A DNA stretch of 64,000 nt from Glandiceps talaboti (lineage: Eukaryota > Hemichordata > Enteropneusta > Spengelidae). The notes below the pieces were generated by a model. It was not told the origin of the DNA and did not search any database. It worked only from the letters and a program-made list of their open reading frames with translations. Of the stretch, positions 38,302 to 50,337 are shown piece by piece. Made by a program: the position numbers and the translations under genes. The stretch is taken from contig NC_135570.1 in the NCBI RefSeq assembly GCF_964340395.1, positions 1,889,001 to 1,953,000 on the forward strand. The letters are read 5' to 3'. How positions within the stretch are numbered: the first letter of the stretch is position 1; every line of letters begins with the position of its first letter.

Positions 38302-41300
38302 TCAGTGACAAACTCAAATGAATGATTTAGGGACTCTTAAAATGTCACTTAAGCTCAGCAAGTGAAATTGTTTCATTTAGGTCAAGACCCCTCTCCCCCT
38401 TAACCAAACTCCACAAGTGCAATGTTGGGATTTGCGATGGATGTTTTATTGTGTCATTTTTGTCCATATTTATTGATCTTTGTCCAAGTTATTGATTTAA
38501 TACAAAATGGAAACCACAGTGAAATGTTAATATTGTGCAAAAATGAAGTTCAGCGATTGAAACGAACCAAACCCCTTCCAATAACAAAGAATTTCATGTC
38601 CTGAGCCTAGGTGACATTCCAAGACTGTCCCTTACCAGTATAGTACATTATAACACACAACAACAATGCAACACACTGCCTGTAATGTATGTTTCATGCA
38701 ATCCCAGGACATTTTATGAAACTTAACTAAATCTAAATTTACTATATTACAAAACAAAACAATGATGCTACAAACTGCCAGTTAATAAAATTACAGGACT
38801 ATTAATTAAATTTCTAAAAACTTCAGACTGCATGATTTTGATAAGCATGCATACAAAAGTGAAATTCTGTGAGGGTTTTTTACGACACTAACATAACCTC
38901 AATATACTAATGTATTGGAGTATTCCCCCTTTCAATTTAAGAGAGAATGATGGTAATTTTTCTCCAGAATGATGAAAAGTACATAATGACATAAACAAAA
39001 ACCATAAAGCTATGAACATTTAAAAGATGGTTTAAAGCCAGATCCAAAGTAGATAATTTGTACTTACTTAGGGTGCCTGTAAATAATTCTGTGTTTCTCA
39101 TCGTAATACCTTAAAAATAATGGGTCTGTCAGTCAGTTACTCAATCAATCAGTCAGTCAATCAGTAGTTGGCCAGTCAGTTTGTGTATCAATCAGTCAGT
39201 CAGTCAGTCAGTCAGATATATTAATATACATAATGGTAATATTTTAATTTCACAGTTGCACTTTAACATATGACTCAGAAATGGTAATTTAAAGTCAGAA
39301 GGAAACTTTGAGCCTTTTGTTTTATTAAATTTCCCCAATTACAGCAATAAATTATAACTCAGTTCACTCATGTGGTCGCCATCATGATACAATCAGTAAC
39401 GCAAGATTTCCTAATCTTGCCATAGAGGGCATCATTGAAGAAATATAGGTGATGAGAAACACAGATTTAAGTACAGCTACCCTAATCTGTATATGTGTGC
39501 AGTAAGTGAGTACAAAACAGCCATTTTTGTACTCGATTATTGCCGCTGTGATTAACTTGCCATAGTGTTCACTCCTACTACATGTATTGGTATTTGCATT
39601 GCAGTGGAATACTGCAAACATTACATACCTGTACACAAGTTAGTGTGAGTGTTTCATTCACATGAAATCACATGAATGCAAATGTAATAATACACTTTTA
39701 TGAATCTCAGTGTGTGTGTGTACATACTAGTAAGTCCATAGGAATAACATTAATCAGAAAGGCAGAATTGAACGTTGGTAATATCATTCCTTCAGGCTCC
39801 ATGTCAGTACAGTTAGATTTGCAATATAAAGGGCGTGTGCAAGATACATCCAATTAGCAGTCCATTAGGTAGCATTTCCTATGAAACAACTAATGGTTCC
39901 CATGTTTCAAAAAAAATGTAAGCTAATGGTGAAGTACATACTCAGGATATGATTCGCCATACGAAAATCAATATGGCTGGTATGTCTGCATAAAATCATT
40001 TCATTTCATCAGTGAATGCAACTTTTAGTGAAGTACTCATGTCATTTTTTCAACCCATTTAATTGAGAAACTTCACGTACATTATTGTCTACTTTCAACC
40101 ACCACAAAACCATATAAGCAGAAATGTATACTTGTAAAATTAATTATTTGACATCGTGTAAGTCGACCCAAAATTTGAAGCTAGGTCATAGGTCAAAGGA
40201 AACAATAGTTCATCTAGTTGTAAATAGACAGCTTTTCGAGGCTTCCTCGTGTCCTGACAAAAATGCAATGTTATGTTCCAATTAGCTGACTCGTCCTTGT
40301 CAACAAAAATGCCAAAATCTCTAGCATTACAAGAAAAAAATGTGATTCTAATGCACCACCATTTTAGTATTTCATGGGACAACCAGTTTCAGATACAACC
40401 AAAAGTCCATTTGGTTAGCCTTTTGCATACGTTAGGTATCTTGAATACACCCATATATTAATATGTATAGGAGAACTTTATGATGTGATAAAATTAGTGT
40501 GACTATTTGTTGCATTTGTACTTTTGTATGTAGTGTTTTGTGCTATACTTTCATTAATAGTGAACACAGCAAGAACTACTTCCCAAATACATCGTAATTA
40601 TACTCATGTGTCATGTGGTCCATCATCCCAGTCCATCATCCACAGGTAGGACAAATTCAGTTTATTAAACATACAACTGACGGCGACTGGGACCCTATTT
40701 TGCGTATGACTGACTGTATGTTTGGAGGTGGAGAACTTGTGATGACTCACTGGCAAGTAATCACCAAAATATAAACATTCCCTATATCTGGGTTTTTCAC
40801 ATGCAAATGCCGCATATTTGAATAATCCTGAATGACACACAATCTAAGCAGCTATTTGCAGGGGAATTTGTCTCATTTGGAAAGTTTTTTTCATTCTATG
40901 AAACAAACAGACTGATTTTCAACTAATTTGTGTATCAAGTTACCATCCTACGATGCAATATTGAGAAAATAGAATATTTTGTGAGTGACATACACTAGAA
41001 TTGAAAACAAATTGAAATACAATATTTGATATCTATGTAATAGGGTATGAAAATATTTCACTTGCAATGTCCAATCATTTTTCTATCAGAGGGGGTAATA
41101 TTTATTTGCTCTCAACTCTCCCATTTTATTTTTATGATCAGTATCAAAAGATTTTTTCACATGCTAATTTTGACAAGTAGTTATGTACTCTCTATTTTTT
41201 CAAATTACTTGGCAAATTCTGTAGTGTAGTATCTGCTTTAGTCACACTGAAATAAAACAATTTTTTCTTATGGGGGAAAAAATGAAAATATTTTTTTATT

Positions 41301-41330
41301 GCTTCCTGTTATGGTATAGAAATTTTTTTT
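38302..41330. other. Intergenic DNA downstream of MAD2L1
   Basis: No exon recognised on either strand. A (CAGT)n-like run lies at about 39127-39215. AATAAA at about 38784 is a possible polyadenylation signal for MAD2L1. Confidence 0.45.
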
Positions 41331-41640
41331 CATTCATTTGGTGATTGTAAAAGATAAAAGTGATAAAAACACATGTATAAAAGGGGGGAACCCGACAGAG
41401 TAGTGGGTAAGATTGTGGACTGGCAAGACAGAGTCCTGAGTTCAATTCCTAGACTGGCAAGTCTGAGTTGGAAAAAAGAAATTTTTTTTTTCATTCACTT
41501 GGTGATTGTAAAAGATAAAAGTGATAAATACACATATGTAAAAGGGGGGGACCCGACAGAGTAGTGGGTAAGATTGTGGACTGGCAAGACAGAGTCCTGA
41601 GTTCAATTCCTAGACTGGCAAGTCGGAGTTGGAATAGGAA
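41331..41640 (+). mobile_element. Tandemly duplicated tRNA-derived SINE-like unit
   Basis: Two 161-bp copies begin at 41331 and 41492. Each contains CCCGACAGAGTAGTGGGTAA (A-box-like) and, about 30 bp on, GAGTTCAATTCC (B-box-like; 41438 and 41599). This is the layout of a Pol III internal promoter. The cloverleaf is not complete, so it is not called as a tRNA gene. Purine-rich GGAGTTGGAGTTGGA follows the second copy. Confidence 0.6.
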
Positions 41641-41677
41641 TAGGAGTTGGAGTTGGAGTTGGAAAAAAGAATTGCAA

Positions 41678-41840
41678 ATAATTCTTTATTAGAACATTTT
41701 TTTATTGACTATAAATTTGAAACAATTTCAAAATAAATGTAAGTGTTAAGAACTTTTTTTTTGCTACACAACAAATGATTCTTTATTAGAAAATTTATTT
41801 ATTGAGTATAATTTTGAAACAATTTCAAAATAAATGACAC
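41678..41840. repeat. Two-copy direct repeat, about 97 bp
   Basis: ATTCTTTATTAGAA and TTTGAAACAATTTCAAAATA recur in both copies, separated by T-rich sequence. Confidence 0.8.
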
Positions 41841-43210
41841 AAATTAACTTTCATAGTAGCTTTAAACAATTATAATGTACCACTCCAAATAAAGACTACT
41901 ATAATTCTTACTAGACTTTGTTCAATATATTCCAAGTACAAATATAAATGTCAACCCTATTTTCTAAGAGTAATTTCATAACAGTAATCAATACAACTGT
42001 ACTAAAGGCAGAAATATCCTTGACTGCATTAAGTTGTTATGATGAGATATGTAGAATAATTTAATTAGTCACCGTTTGGGTAAAATAAGGAACCTTCAGT
42101 GATATCCCATTTTCACCTTGGAATGGAGTGGTACATTCTGACTGGTTAAAGCTACTATGAAAGTCACTGCTTTACAATTTGATAAGCATGAGAACACCAT
42201 TGTCTACTGTGAAGAAGCTGTACTTAATTCCTGTTTTACCCTGGTCCCTGGAGACTAAGTGAGGATGTTGTAAGAAGATGCAGGGAGAGCTAAATTTACA
42301 TACAAAGACATAGTGTCCTGGTAAAGTTACACCTCTCACTGTTAGTCTAGTGAACAATACAATCATCATTCACTGCATATCATGTTTCGAGGGTAACACT
42401 TTGGTGAAAGATCAAAATATTTTTGACAGTAGATAAATAAATGTTATTCATTCTACATAACCATTTCGTAGCATTTTTAGAATGCTAAGTTTGACAACAT
42501 TATTGTGAATGGCATTGTAAAATAACTGACTGAAATACATCCTGTTGCCTACTTGTTGCATGCTTCTTAAGACTAACTGAATCATGTCTCCATGTGACAT
42601 CTAGTTCTCACCTGATATTCATGTACTGTATTGCTCATTTAACCACTTCTGAACAATTTGTTCACAGTTTCATGCAAAGCCAAACAATCAGCAGCCATGA
42701 TGAAGAATTGTAGCTTTCACTTTGCCAAATCTGGGGCGCCCTCTTGTGGTGCTTACCTGCAAAATGGTGGAACTTAGATATCTGGAATATGGCGTATTTG
42801 GCTTGTGTAGGCAAATGACCAATATTATTCTGTTGACTCAATCTCAATCTATATACAATAAAGTACTTTTCAAGTCTGTGTGTCATCAAAAGATCGAAAT
42901 TTCAGATTGGCTCGTTCCTTTCGCTGATGATCCCTGGGAAGCCAATGTGAGTCTGAATCCTTTATCAATGTCAGCGTCGTCTTCACCCTGTACAAAATAA
43001 TAAACAAATGAAAGGTTTAGTATTTTGCACTAAATTATTTTTTTTCAAGCTAAAAGATGAATAGTGAAACACCATCGCCCATTTGTCTCACCTATTTTCA
43101 AAATTTCCAGCTGAGGAAAGCAAAATTCTACGTGCATAATTTATGAAAAATTAAAACAAAATAGTGGTGACTTTGAACATTTGATTTTGAGCAATGAAGA
43201 ACCAATGACA

Positions 43211-44335
43211 TTGTCATGATGTAGGAAGACCACGGTATAAATTCCATATTTTTTGTGTGAATGTCTTCAACTTGGCTTGTGCAAAGTATAATATGCAGAC
43301 ATTGAATACAATCGACATGAATTTTGACTACATTGGCATGATGTAGGAAGACCACGGTATAAATTCCATATTTTTTGTGTGAATGTCTTCAACTTGGCTT
43401 GTGCGAGGTATAATATGCAGACACTGAATACAAAATTGGCATGATGTAGGAAGACCACGGTATAAATTCAATATTTTTTTGTGTGAATGTCTTCAACTTG
43501 GCTTGTGCGAAGTATAATATGCAGACACTGAATACAATCGACCTGAATTTTGACTACATTGGCATGATGTAGGAAGACCACGGTATAAATTCCATATTTT
43601 TTTGTGTGAATGTCTTCAACTTGGCTTGTGCAAAGTATAATATGCAGACATTGAATACAATCGACATGAATTTTGACTACATTGGCATGATGTCGGAAGA
43701 CCACGGTATAAATTCCATATTTTTTGTGTGAATGTCTTCAACTTGGCTTGTGCAAAGTATAATATGCAGACACTGAATACAAAATTGGCATGATGTAGGA
43801 AGACCACGGTATAAATTCCATATTTTTTGTGTGAATGTCTTCAACTTGGCTTGTGCAAAGTATAATATGCAGACACTGAATACAAAATTGGCATGATGTA
43901 GGAAGACCACGGTATAAATTCCATATTTTTTTGTGTGAATGTCTTCAACTTGGCTTGTGCAAAGTATAATATGCAGACATTGAATACAATCGACATGAAT
44001 TTTGACTACATTGGCATGATGTCGGAAGACCACGGTATAAATTCCATATTTTTTGTGTGAATGTCTTCAACTTGGCTTGTGCAAAGTATAATATGCAGAC
44101 ACTGAATACAAAATTGGCATCATGTAGGAAGACCACGGTATAAATTCCATATTTTTTGTGTGAATGTCTTCAACTTGGCTTGTGCAAAGTATAATATGCA
44201 GACACTGAATACAAAATTGGCATCATGTAGGAAGACCACGGTATAAATTCCATATTTTTTGTGTGAATGTCTTCAACTTGGCTTGTGCAAAATATAATAT
44301 GTAGACACTGAATATAAATCAACATGAATCTTTTG
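43211..44335. repeat. Tandem array with two unit lengths (about 103 and 122 bp), higher-order
   Basis: Ten units share GGCATGATGTAGGAAGACCA to ATGCAGACACTGAATACAA. Long units (L) add TCGACATGAATTTTGACTAC before the next unit; short units (S) end in AAATT. The order is L S L L S S L S S L. Units 4-6 and 7-9 repeat as an L-S-S block of about 330 bp with shared private variants (GTCGG; seven-T run), so it is a higher-order repeat. A diverged single copy lies at about 48020-48070. Confidence 0.9.
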
Positions 44336-45175
44336 ACTAGTTTGACATCACTGGGAGATTATTAAAGATGTTTTATTAGAATTTAATAATCAAATTATAT
44401 AATTTTATATAGCCAAAAATTTAATAAAGCTAATTTTTTATTTTATCACTGGTGCAGTGGTTTTAAAGCCCATTATACCATGCACGTGCCATTTAGAACC
44501 AAAAATATGAAATATTAGTATGCACTCTGGTCATTCTCCGTCACAACACATGTCTAGCTACATCACTGGTTCTGCTGTGTTCGAAATAAGAGTCAAAACG
44601 TTCAAAACTGCCATTACTTTCCCCAATTTTTTTTGGACATGTTATGATCAAAATCTGCAGATAGCTCTTAGACAGGTGTGAATGTTTACATTTGGCCCCC
44701 ATAAGTTGGAGATTACACAACAACACCTTTACATATATGTACAGGTATACCCGATGTCTATTGGCAACAGAAGGTGAGATTCTTTTGATTTGATTTCCAC
44801 AACACTGTGCCTACAGTTGCCGGCGAAGGGATGATAAGGTAGCTCTCATAGATCATGGATGTATTAGTGAGATGTAGTTTACAGGATTTTTCGAAGGTTT
44901 TTGAGGTTGGGCATTATGTTACATATATCAGCACCATATTTACATATACCAGACGTCGCATGGCAACAGTAGGTGATTCACTTGATTTGATTGCCACTGC
45001 ACCATCCTACAGTGTGCCTACAGTTGTAAGGGGAATTATGATAAGGACACCCCAGCAACGTATTGGACAGTCTAGATGTGAACTCAATCTGATGTCGTGT
45101 ACACTTCGCGATTTTCTTTTGACTGTTACTTTTACTGTCATTTGATTAAAAGATTTGATGTGCACTATGACTTAC

Positions 45176-45371
45176 CAATTTGTTGAAATTCATTCCACCT
45201 TCAGGAGCTTTAGGACTTGTTTCTCTCTTAGTGTTTCTCGGCTGCTCACTTTTGGCTGGCCATGTAGGGAAATCAGACTCATTTATTGGTAGAGGTGAGT
45301 CTTTGAAATATTCATGTTCTAATGCTGTGTCTGCAGTGATACGTCTCATACCAGGGTTGTATGTTAAAGAC
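45176..45371 (-). CDS. CDK11: CDK11 (PITSLRE kinase) C-terminal exon
   Basis: The exon lies between TTTCTAG| and |GTAAGT on the minus strand. It encodes the end of the kinase C-lobe and the conserved tail: SLTYNPGMRRITA, ALEHEYFKDSPLPI, FPTWPAKSEQ, KRETSPKAPEGGMNF. This HEYF-PLPI-FPTWPAKSEQ signature is specific to CDK11, a cyclin L-dependent kinase of transcription and splicing. The frame is intact for 65 codons (phase 2 in, phase 0 out). The last coding exon, expected at lower coordinates, is not recognised. Confidence 0.85.
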
Positions 45372-45375
45372 CTAG

Positions 45376-47391
45376 AAAAAAAATGTTTTTAAATTTAGTT
45401 TTGCTTTTCACTCTGTGTATCTTGGTTCTCCCTTGAAGAAACGTAATCAATTTTTATGGAGGAAGTATACCCCACTTTGCCTGAGATGATTGGTTGCATC
45501 AAATCATTGGCAAAACATGAAAAACAATGACAGATTATGGCGGCCATCTTGGATTTTCAAATGTCCAATCAGAACCATTAAAAAAACATCCATCAGGAAT
45601 ATTCAGGCCATGTTTTATGCTCATATCACACCTGTGAAGACACCATAATTTGAACACAAAATACTGTAAGGCCAGAAAAAAAAAAGCTGTTCAACCTACC
45701 CATATTTTTGGCATTTCAATTTTTTTTTTTTTTTTTGGTGATGGGCAAAATATCCTCATGCTGGCTTTGCATGTCAGTGAAATGCACACTTTGTTTCAAA
45801 ATTAAGGGAATTTCTTTATATTTTCTGAATAGTACATGTAACAATATACATTTGAGTCAATTCCAAATTATGTACATGTACTATCAGTGGTTTACTTGGC
45901 TCTGATGATGCATACAAGCATGAATTGAGATAAAATTAAACTGTTGCATATCCATTATTCACTAAACGAAATGAGCAAAACTTTATGACCATGAGAAGGG
46001 CAGTCATTGGGCCATCAAAAGTCTGATAGTCTGAAAGTCTTCAAATGTTTTACTCTTTCTTTATTCATGATTTTTTTGGAAGAGGAGAAGTCATTTACCA
46101 CATCTGCAAAATATCTTTCAGCTTTGCCACAACAAAATACACTTCATAGCCAGATAAAATGTACTGCATGTCATAATTGTCTCTCAATTCTGGTATTTTA
46201 AAACCACATTCAAGCTTTGTAAGACTTTAAATTATGTTTTTTGTTTGATATTTTATGCCTCTAAATGGCCTCCTATATTGTCTTATTTTCAAAAAAGTTT
46301 GCATTTTTGAGGATGTATCCTTCCAATCAGTAGCAATCACGGTAATAATTGTCTTTCTCCCAAAACAAGATGGAAGGTGGCTGACTAAGTACCTCCCTTC
46401 ATAGGTCAGAGCTAATTATGAGACATCTCCTTACAAGTATCCATGTAAAATGCACATCCTTTGTCAAGTAATATCATTTGGACTGTTATTGTAGTTGATT
46501 ATCACTTATTTTTAATGCATCATTGTACCTGTGCTACCATATATAATTTTATATCTCCTCTATAGTGTAGGTGACAGAAGGAGTGGCTAAAACAATTCTG
46601 GAGTTTCATTTAGCGGGTCTTAACATATTTTGAGAGGAGCTACAAAATTTGTTTAACCGTAAATTGTGCACATTTCCTAACTAGAGCTGATGGAAATCAA
46701 TTGCCATACAGACAAATTGCAAGAGATAAAATCAAAATGAATGAATAAGTACAATGTAAACTCAACTTCAAATGTTTTGCCATCATTACAATTGGTTTGT
46801 TTTTACATCCTTTGTAAAAAAAAAATCGACCTACCTACCCAATGTGTTGGGTTATGTTGCCCGTTGAACAGCTTTTTTTTTTTTTTTCCAGGCCTAATGG
46901 GCTTTTGAACATCAGTCACTTTATAACCAGACATGAAAACAAAAGATAAACATAAATGGATATGTGGGGGCGCTGTTCATTTTATTTTGACCTTAGCCAT
47001 GGTAATAGTCGCCAGTCATTTTTGAGTTTTTGATTCTTACTGTTTGCAAAGTCCAAGTTGTCCACGTTGACAGTATTATATGTAGTTATAGGCAGCCCTC
47101 TGATATGCAACCTATGGTCACTTTAAAAAATACAACCTTTTCCTATGAACTCGCGTAACTAAATTGTTTCAATGAACTGTTACATCTAAAGAAGAACTCA
47201 GGTCTGCACTCTGAATGTTACCCAACACAATAAGACAGTCCACAGTCCCTACTGGCAAGTCCTCAGGTATGTAACCTTCACTGACTTATGTAATTTAGCA
47301 CATGTATCAACAATAGTTTTACATTGAGTATATTTGAATTTGCCTATAGCCTGATTTCCATACTAGTATGTAGAATGAATCTCCTTCTTAC
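45376..47391 (-). other. Gap in the CDK11 gene model; expected C-lobe exons not found
   Basis: The exons that should encode the block after the APE motif (in the family, EYSTAVDMWSVGCIF and the following C-lobe helices) are not recognisable on the minus strand here. Sequence is AT-rich with poly-A/T runs at about 45719 and 46871. Confidence 0.5.
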
Positions 47392-47606
47392 CTTTGCATC
47401 TAGCAGTAGTTCAGGAGCTCTATACCATAGTGTCACTACTATAGGCATGTACTGTTTGAGAGGGGAACCATACTCCCTAGCTAGTCCAAAATCACCCACT
47501 TTGAGAACACCTTAGCAACAGGTCTTCAGATCACGATGAAGTATCCAATTGTCATGGAGATGACGTACAGCCTGTAGTAACTGACGTAGAAGACATTTCA
47601 CTTCAC
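47392..47606 (-). pseudogene. CDK11: CDK11 catalytic-loop/activation-segment exon with a lesion
   Basis: The exon lies between ATGTAG| and |GTAAGA on the minus strand. It encodes [29 protein letters not shown] and then, after a break, [20 protein letters not shown] and [16 protein letters not shown], clearly CDK11. After HRDLKT the expected eight residues, including the Mg-binding Asn, are replaced by CC and a TAA stop (47512-47514). Comparison with the family implies a net 15-bp loss, probably two small deletions around TGTTGCTAAG. As read, the product would end before the DFG motif. It could be a pseudogenised copy, a null allele or an assembly error. Confidence 0.8.
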
Positions 47607-48099
47607 CTACATGGATATCATAGATAATATCAATATATGCATGAACACTCATTTCATAAGACAGTACTGCTAAAAATTTTGTTTCTGAAACAAAGTTGAA
47701 CAAAAGAAGTGACGGGAAAAGGACAATGTGATTTAAACTGTAAATATTTTGATATTATTCCCCAATATTTTTCTTTGTTCATCAAAGGAAATATGAGTGA
47801 CTCAAGAGACCCATGTCACTACAAGTCGCTGGATGAGTAGTGACAACCCTTAGGTCACGAGTATTTTCATGGTGAATGAAGAAAAGAATTTGGGGAATTA
47901 TACCATTGCCAGTAAATATCAAAAAGAAATCGGGGAAAGAAATGGCAATTTTTAGTGTTTTGACTCATATTTCAAACACAGCAGAACTGATGACAGCCAT
48001 TGTCGTGACATAGATGTGCATTGTCATGATGTAGAATGACAAGAGTAAATATTCCATATTTTTTATTGAACTTCATTCATGCATACTATTGAATAGTAC

Positions 48100-48590
48100 A
48101 ATAAATAAATTAATTGTTGAATGAATTAACTGCAATGCGGCGACAATATTACAATGAATTAATACTTAAATAATGTAATCTCTATATATCTTAAACTTAA
48201 TTAACAATAGAGTTGATCAGTATCAAACACACAGTATTGCAATTCAATCAACCAGCGATCTGTAATTAATATACCAGTAGACAATTGATTTCCCAAGATT
48301 AAATAGATGAGATACTATACAATGAATTCAGAGTTTAGTTCATCAATATTCCCCTATGACGTTTGCCAATCAATTCAATTAGTCTGAAGTGATTGATTCG
48401 TCAATTAATTTCACAATGTACACAATTGGATTTAAATGTTAGAAAAACTAAATAAGCACCCAATAATAAGAAGTTATCTCGCTTAGAAAATTACCTTAAT
48501 TAATTGAGAATCAAGTTAACTACATGTATACTTATTCAATAATCTCAGAAAGAATATCCTACCAACACACTATCTCATGTTCACTGACCC
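48100..48590. other. AT-rich non-coding DNA
   Basis: Strongly A/T-biased, with many TTAATTAA-type palindromes and no exon. Confidence 0.5.
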
Positions 48591-48594
48591 CATA

Positions 48595-48955
48595 GCCCCA
48601 CGTTGGGCGCCATCTTGAACTCTCGACCATATGAGTATTTGTAGACTACTTTGCCAAGTTACTGAGTAGAAACTCAACAGCAACACCACTAGCCCGTAGA
48701 CGACCTTTTAGCTATCCATGTATCAATGAGCCATTACCAAAATCACTCTGGAAAGTTGTACCGCACTAGACAACTCATTGGCTATGTAGTCAGTCTTCTA
48801 TTTGTATCTAGTTCATCACTTTCGAACGTACCGCCATGCGTCGAAGGTTGTCCGCTGTCTGACGTCACTCACTACCCGCTACATACCCGCCCAGTTCAGA
48901 GTTCAGCCTCGACTCCAAGTTCAACAGCGCCACCAGTGGCCAAAATCAAAGTATT
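48595..48955. promoter_or_regulatory. CpG-enriched promoter-like segment
   Basis: A local rise in CpG stands out against the AT-rich surroundings. It includes a perfect CRE (TGACGTCA, 48861-48868), TGGGCGCCATCTTG (48603-48616) and AGCGCCACCAGTGGCC (48926-48941, CTCF-like). The orientation is unknown; it lies about 1 kb upstream of the minus-strand CDK11 exon and could be its promoter or that of a plus-strand transcript. Confidence 0.4.
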
Positions 48956-48977
48956 AGTGCATCTAATTTTTATCTCG

Positions 48978-48978
<1 letters not shown>

Positions 48979-49012
<34 letters not shown>

Positions 49013-49139
49013 CATACGTACGTACATACATACATACATACATACATAAATACATACATACATACATAAATACATACATACATACATACATACATACATA
49101 CATACATACAGATATACATTTATACATACATACATACAC
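48979..49139. repeat. (CA)n / (CATA)n compound microsatellite
   Basis: About fifteen CA units are followed by imperfect TACA units to about 49139, immediately left of the fold-back element. Confidence 0.95.
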
Positions 49140-49143
49140 ACAC

Positions 49144-49479
49144 ACCACAGGCATTTGTTTCCCGAGTTATGTCTCAGTCTCAGAATGTTTCTATCAGAAT
49201 AGAATAAAATGACGATAATATCGTTACTACATTTTGTATATATGAAAGGGGTAAAATTACATTTGTTTCTGTGATCGCGCAGGTTCACTCACTGCGAAAG
49301 AAGACACGTGTCTTCTTTCGCAGTGAGTGAACCTGCGCGATCACAGAAACAAATGTAATTTTACCCCTTTCATATAATATAGTTGGTTAAGTACGTCAAT
49401 ATTAACGATATTATCGACATTTTATTCTATTCTGATAGAAACATTCTGAGACATAACTCGGGAAACAAATGCCTGTGGT
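49144..49479. mobile_element. Large palindrome / fold-back element
   Basis: The centre is CACGTG at 49305-49310. The inner arms are perfect complements for about 69 bp each side (49239-49376). They are followed by a short non-matching segment with a length difference, and then renewed complementarity out to ACCACAGGC (49144) and GCCTGTGG (49471). Because the outer arms differ by substitutions and an insertion, a simple fold-back sequencing chimera is unlikely. Confidence 0.85.
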
Positions 49480-49507
49480 TCGTACCCATTCGGAAGACTT
49501 CGAATCT

Positions 49508-49610
49508 GATGACGAAAGTGTGAAGCTATCATCATATTTACATTGAGCGTAGAGGTCAACTTTTGAAAGTGAATATGAATATGATGGTAGGTAGCTTCAC
49601 ACTCATCGTG
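49508..49610. mobile_element. Short fold-back element
   Basis: AGTGTGAAGCTATCATCATA at about 49517 is matched in inverse complement by ATATGATGGTAGGTAGCTTC (then ACACT) at about 49578-49602. Confidence 0.6.
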
Positions 49611-49629
49611 TGAACGGCATGCATTTGGA

Positions 49630-49730
49630 ACAATGCCCTCTGTGCTAGATATTGGTCAGTGTCTCTCCTCCCCCGTATAGCGCCCTCTGTCAAATATTGG
49701 TCAGTATCTCTCAGGTCTGTACATTCCAGT
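49630..49730. repeat. Two-copy direct repeat with GCGCCCTCTGT
   Basis: GCCCTCTGTGCTAGATATTG-GTCAGTGTCTCTC and GCCCTCTGTCAAATATTGGT-CAGTATCTCTC lie about 50 bp apart. Confidence 0.75.
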
Positions 49731-49865
49731 ATGGGTAGGAATGTAGGCAAGGTTAAATGATAATATGGCTTAACACAATTTTACAATTTAAAAGGTAGCT
49801 TGCTTTCTCTAACCACAGGTATCATTAGTATAGAGCCCATTTCACAGATTTTAAGAGATAAGCAA

Positions 49866-50170
49866 AACATTAACGGGTATGGTTTCGAAGTGTTAATAGG
49901 GGCATTACAAGCTTGGTAATCATCTTTGGTAGTTTGCAAAGGTTTCTTTTGTTCAAACAAAGGCTGAACATTACCGAGAATTCCATGATTTGCTCTTTGG
50001 GAATCATCGGTGTTGCTGTGGCAAGCAAAGATCGATGGTTCCCAAAGATCAGAGAAGAGCAAATCATGGAATTCTCGGTAACCTTCAGCATGTTTGAACA
50101 AATGAGACCCTTGCAAACTACCAGAGACGATTACTGAGCTTGTAATCCCCCTAATAACACCTATGCCTAA
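49866..50170. mobile_element. MITE-like fold-back, about 130-bp imperfect inverted repeats
   Basis: The left arm GGTAATCATCTTTGGTAGTT...GAGAATTCCATGATTTGCTC is mirrored by a right arm whose reverse complement reads CAGTAATCGTCTCTGGTAGT...GAGAATTCCATGATTTGCTC. Open frames on both strands through it are mirror images of each other and not genes. Confidence 0.85.
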
Positions 50171-50337
50171 TAGCAACTCTTGTTATGTTTCTATCTTGTC
50201 TGTGATTCCCCTTATGGGAGGTAAAAATCCACAATTTTGTGCCCTGGGTGACTCTGTTCTGATTTTAAACACATTGTGCTTAGATACACACAGTTACATA
50301 AATATAATTCTGTCCAAATATTAAGTATAACTTCATG

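Noticed and set aside
43128-44136. Family of similar short proteins encoded by the 43-44 kb array
   Set aside because: They are the same tandem unit read in several frames; unit lengths of 103 and 122 bp break any common frame.
48726-49049. 107-codon plus-strand open frame in the CpG-rich segment
   Set aside because: It runs into the CA/CATA microsatellite and shows no domain; probably promoter DNA that happens to be open.
49870-50137. Two mirror-image proteins on opposite strands
   Set aside because: Both arise from the inverted arms of a fold-back element.
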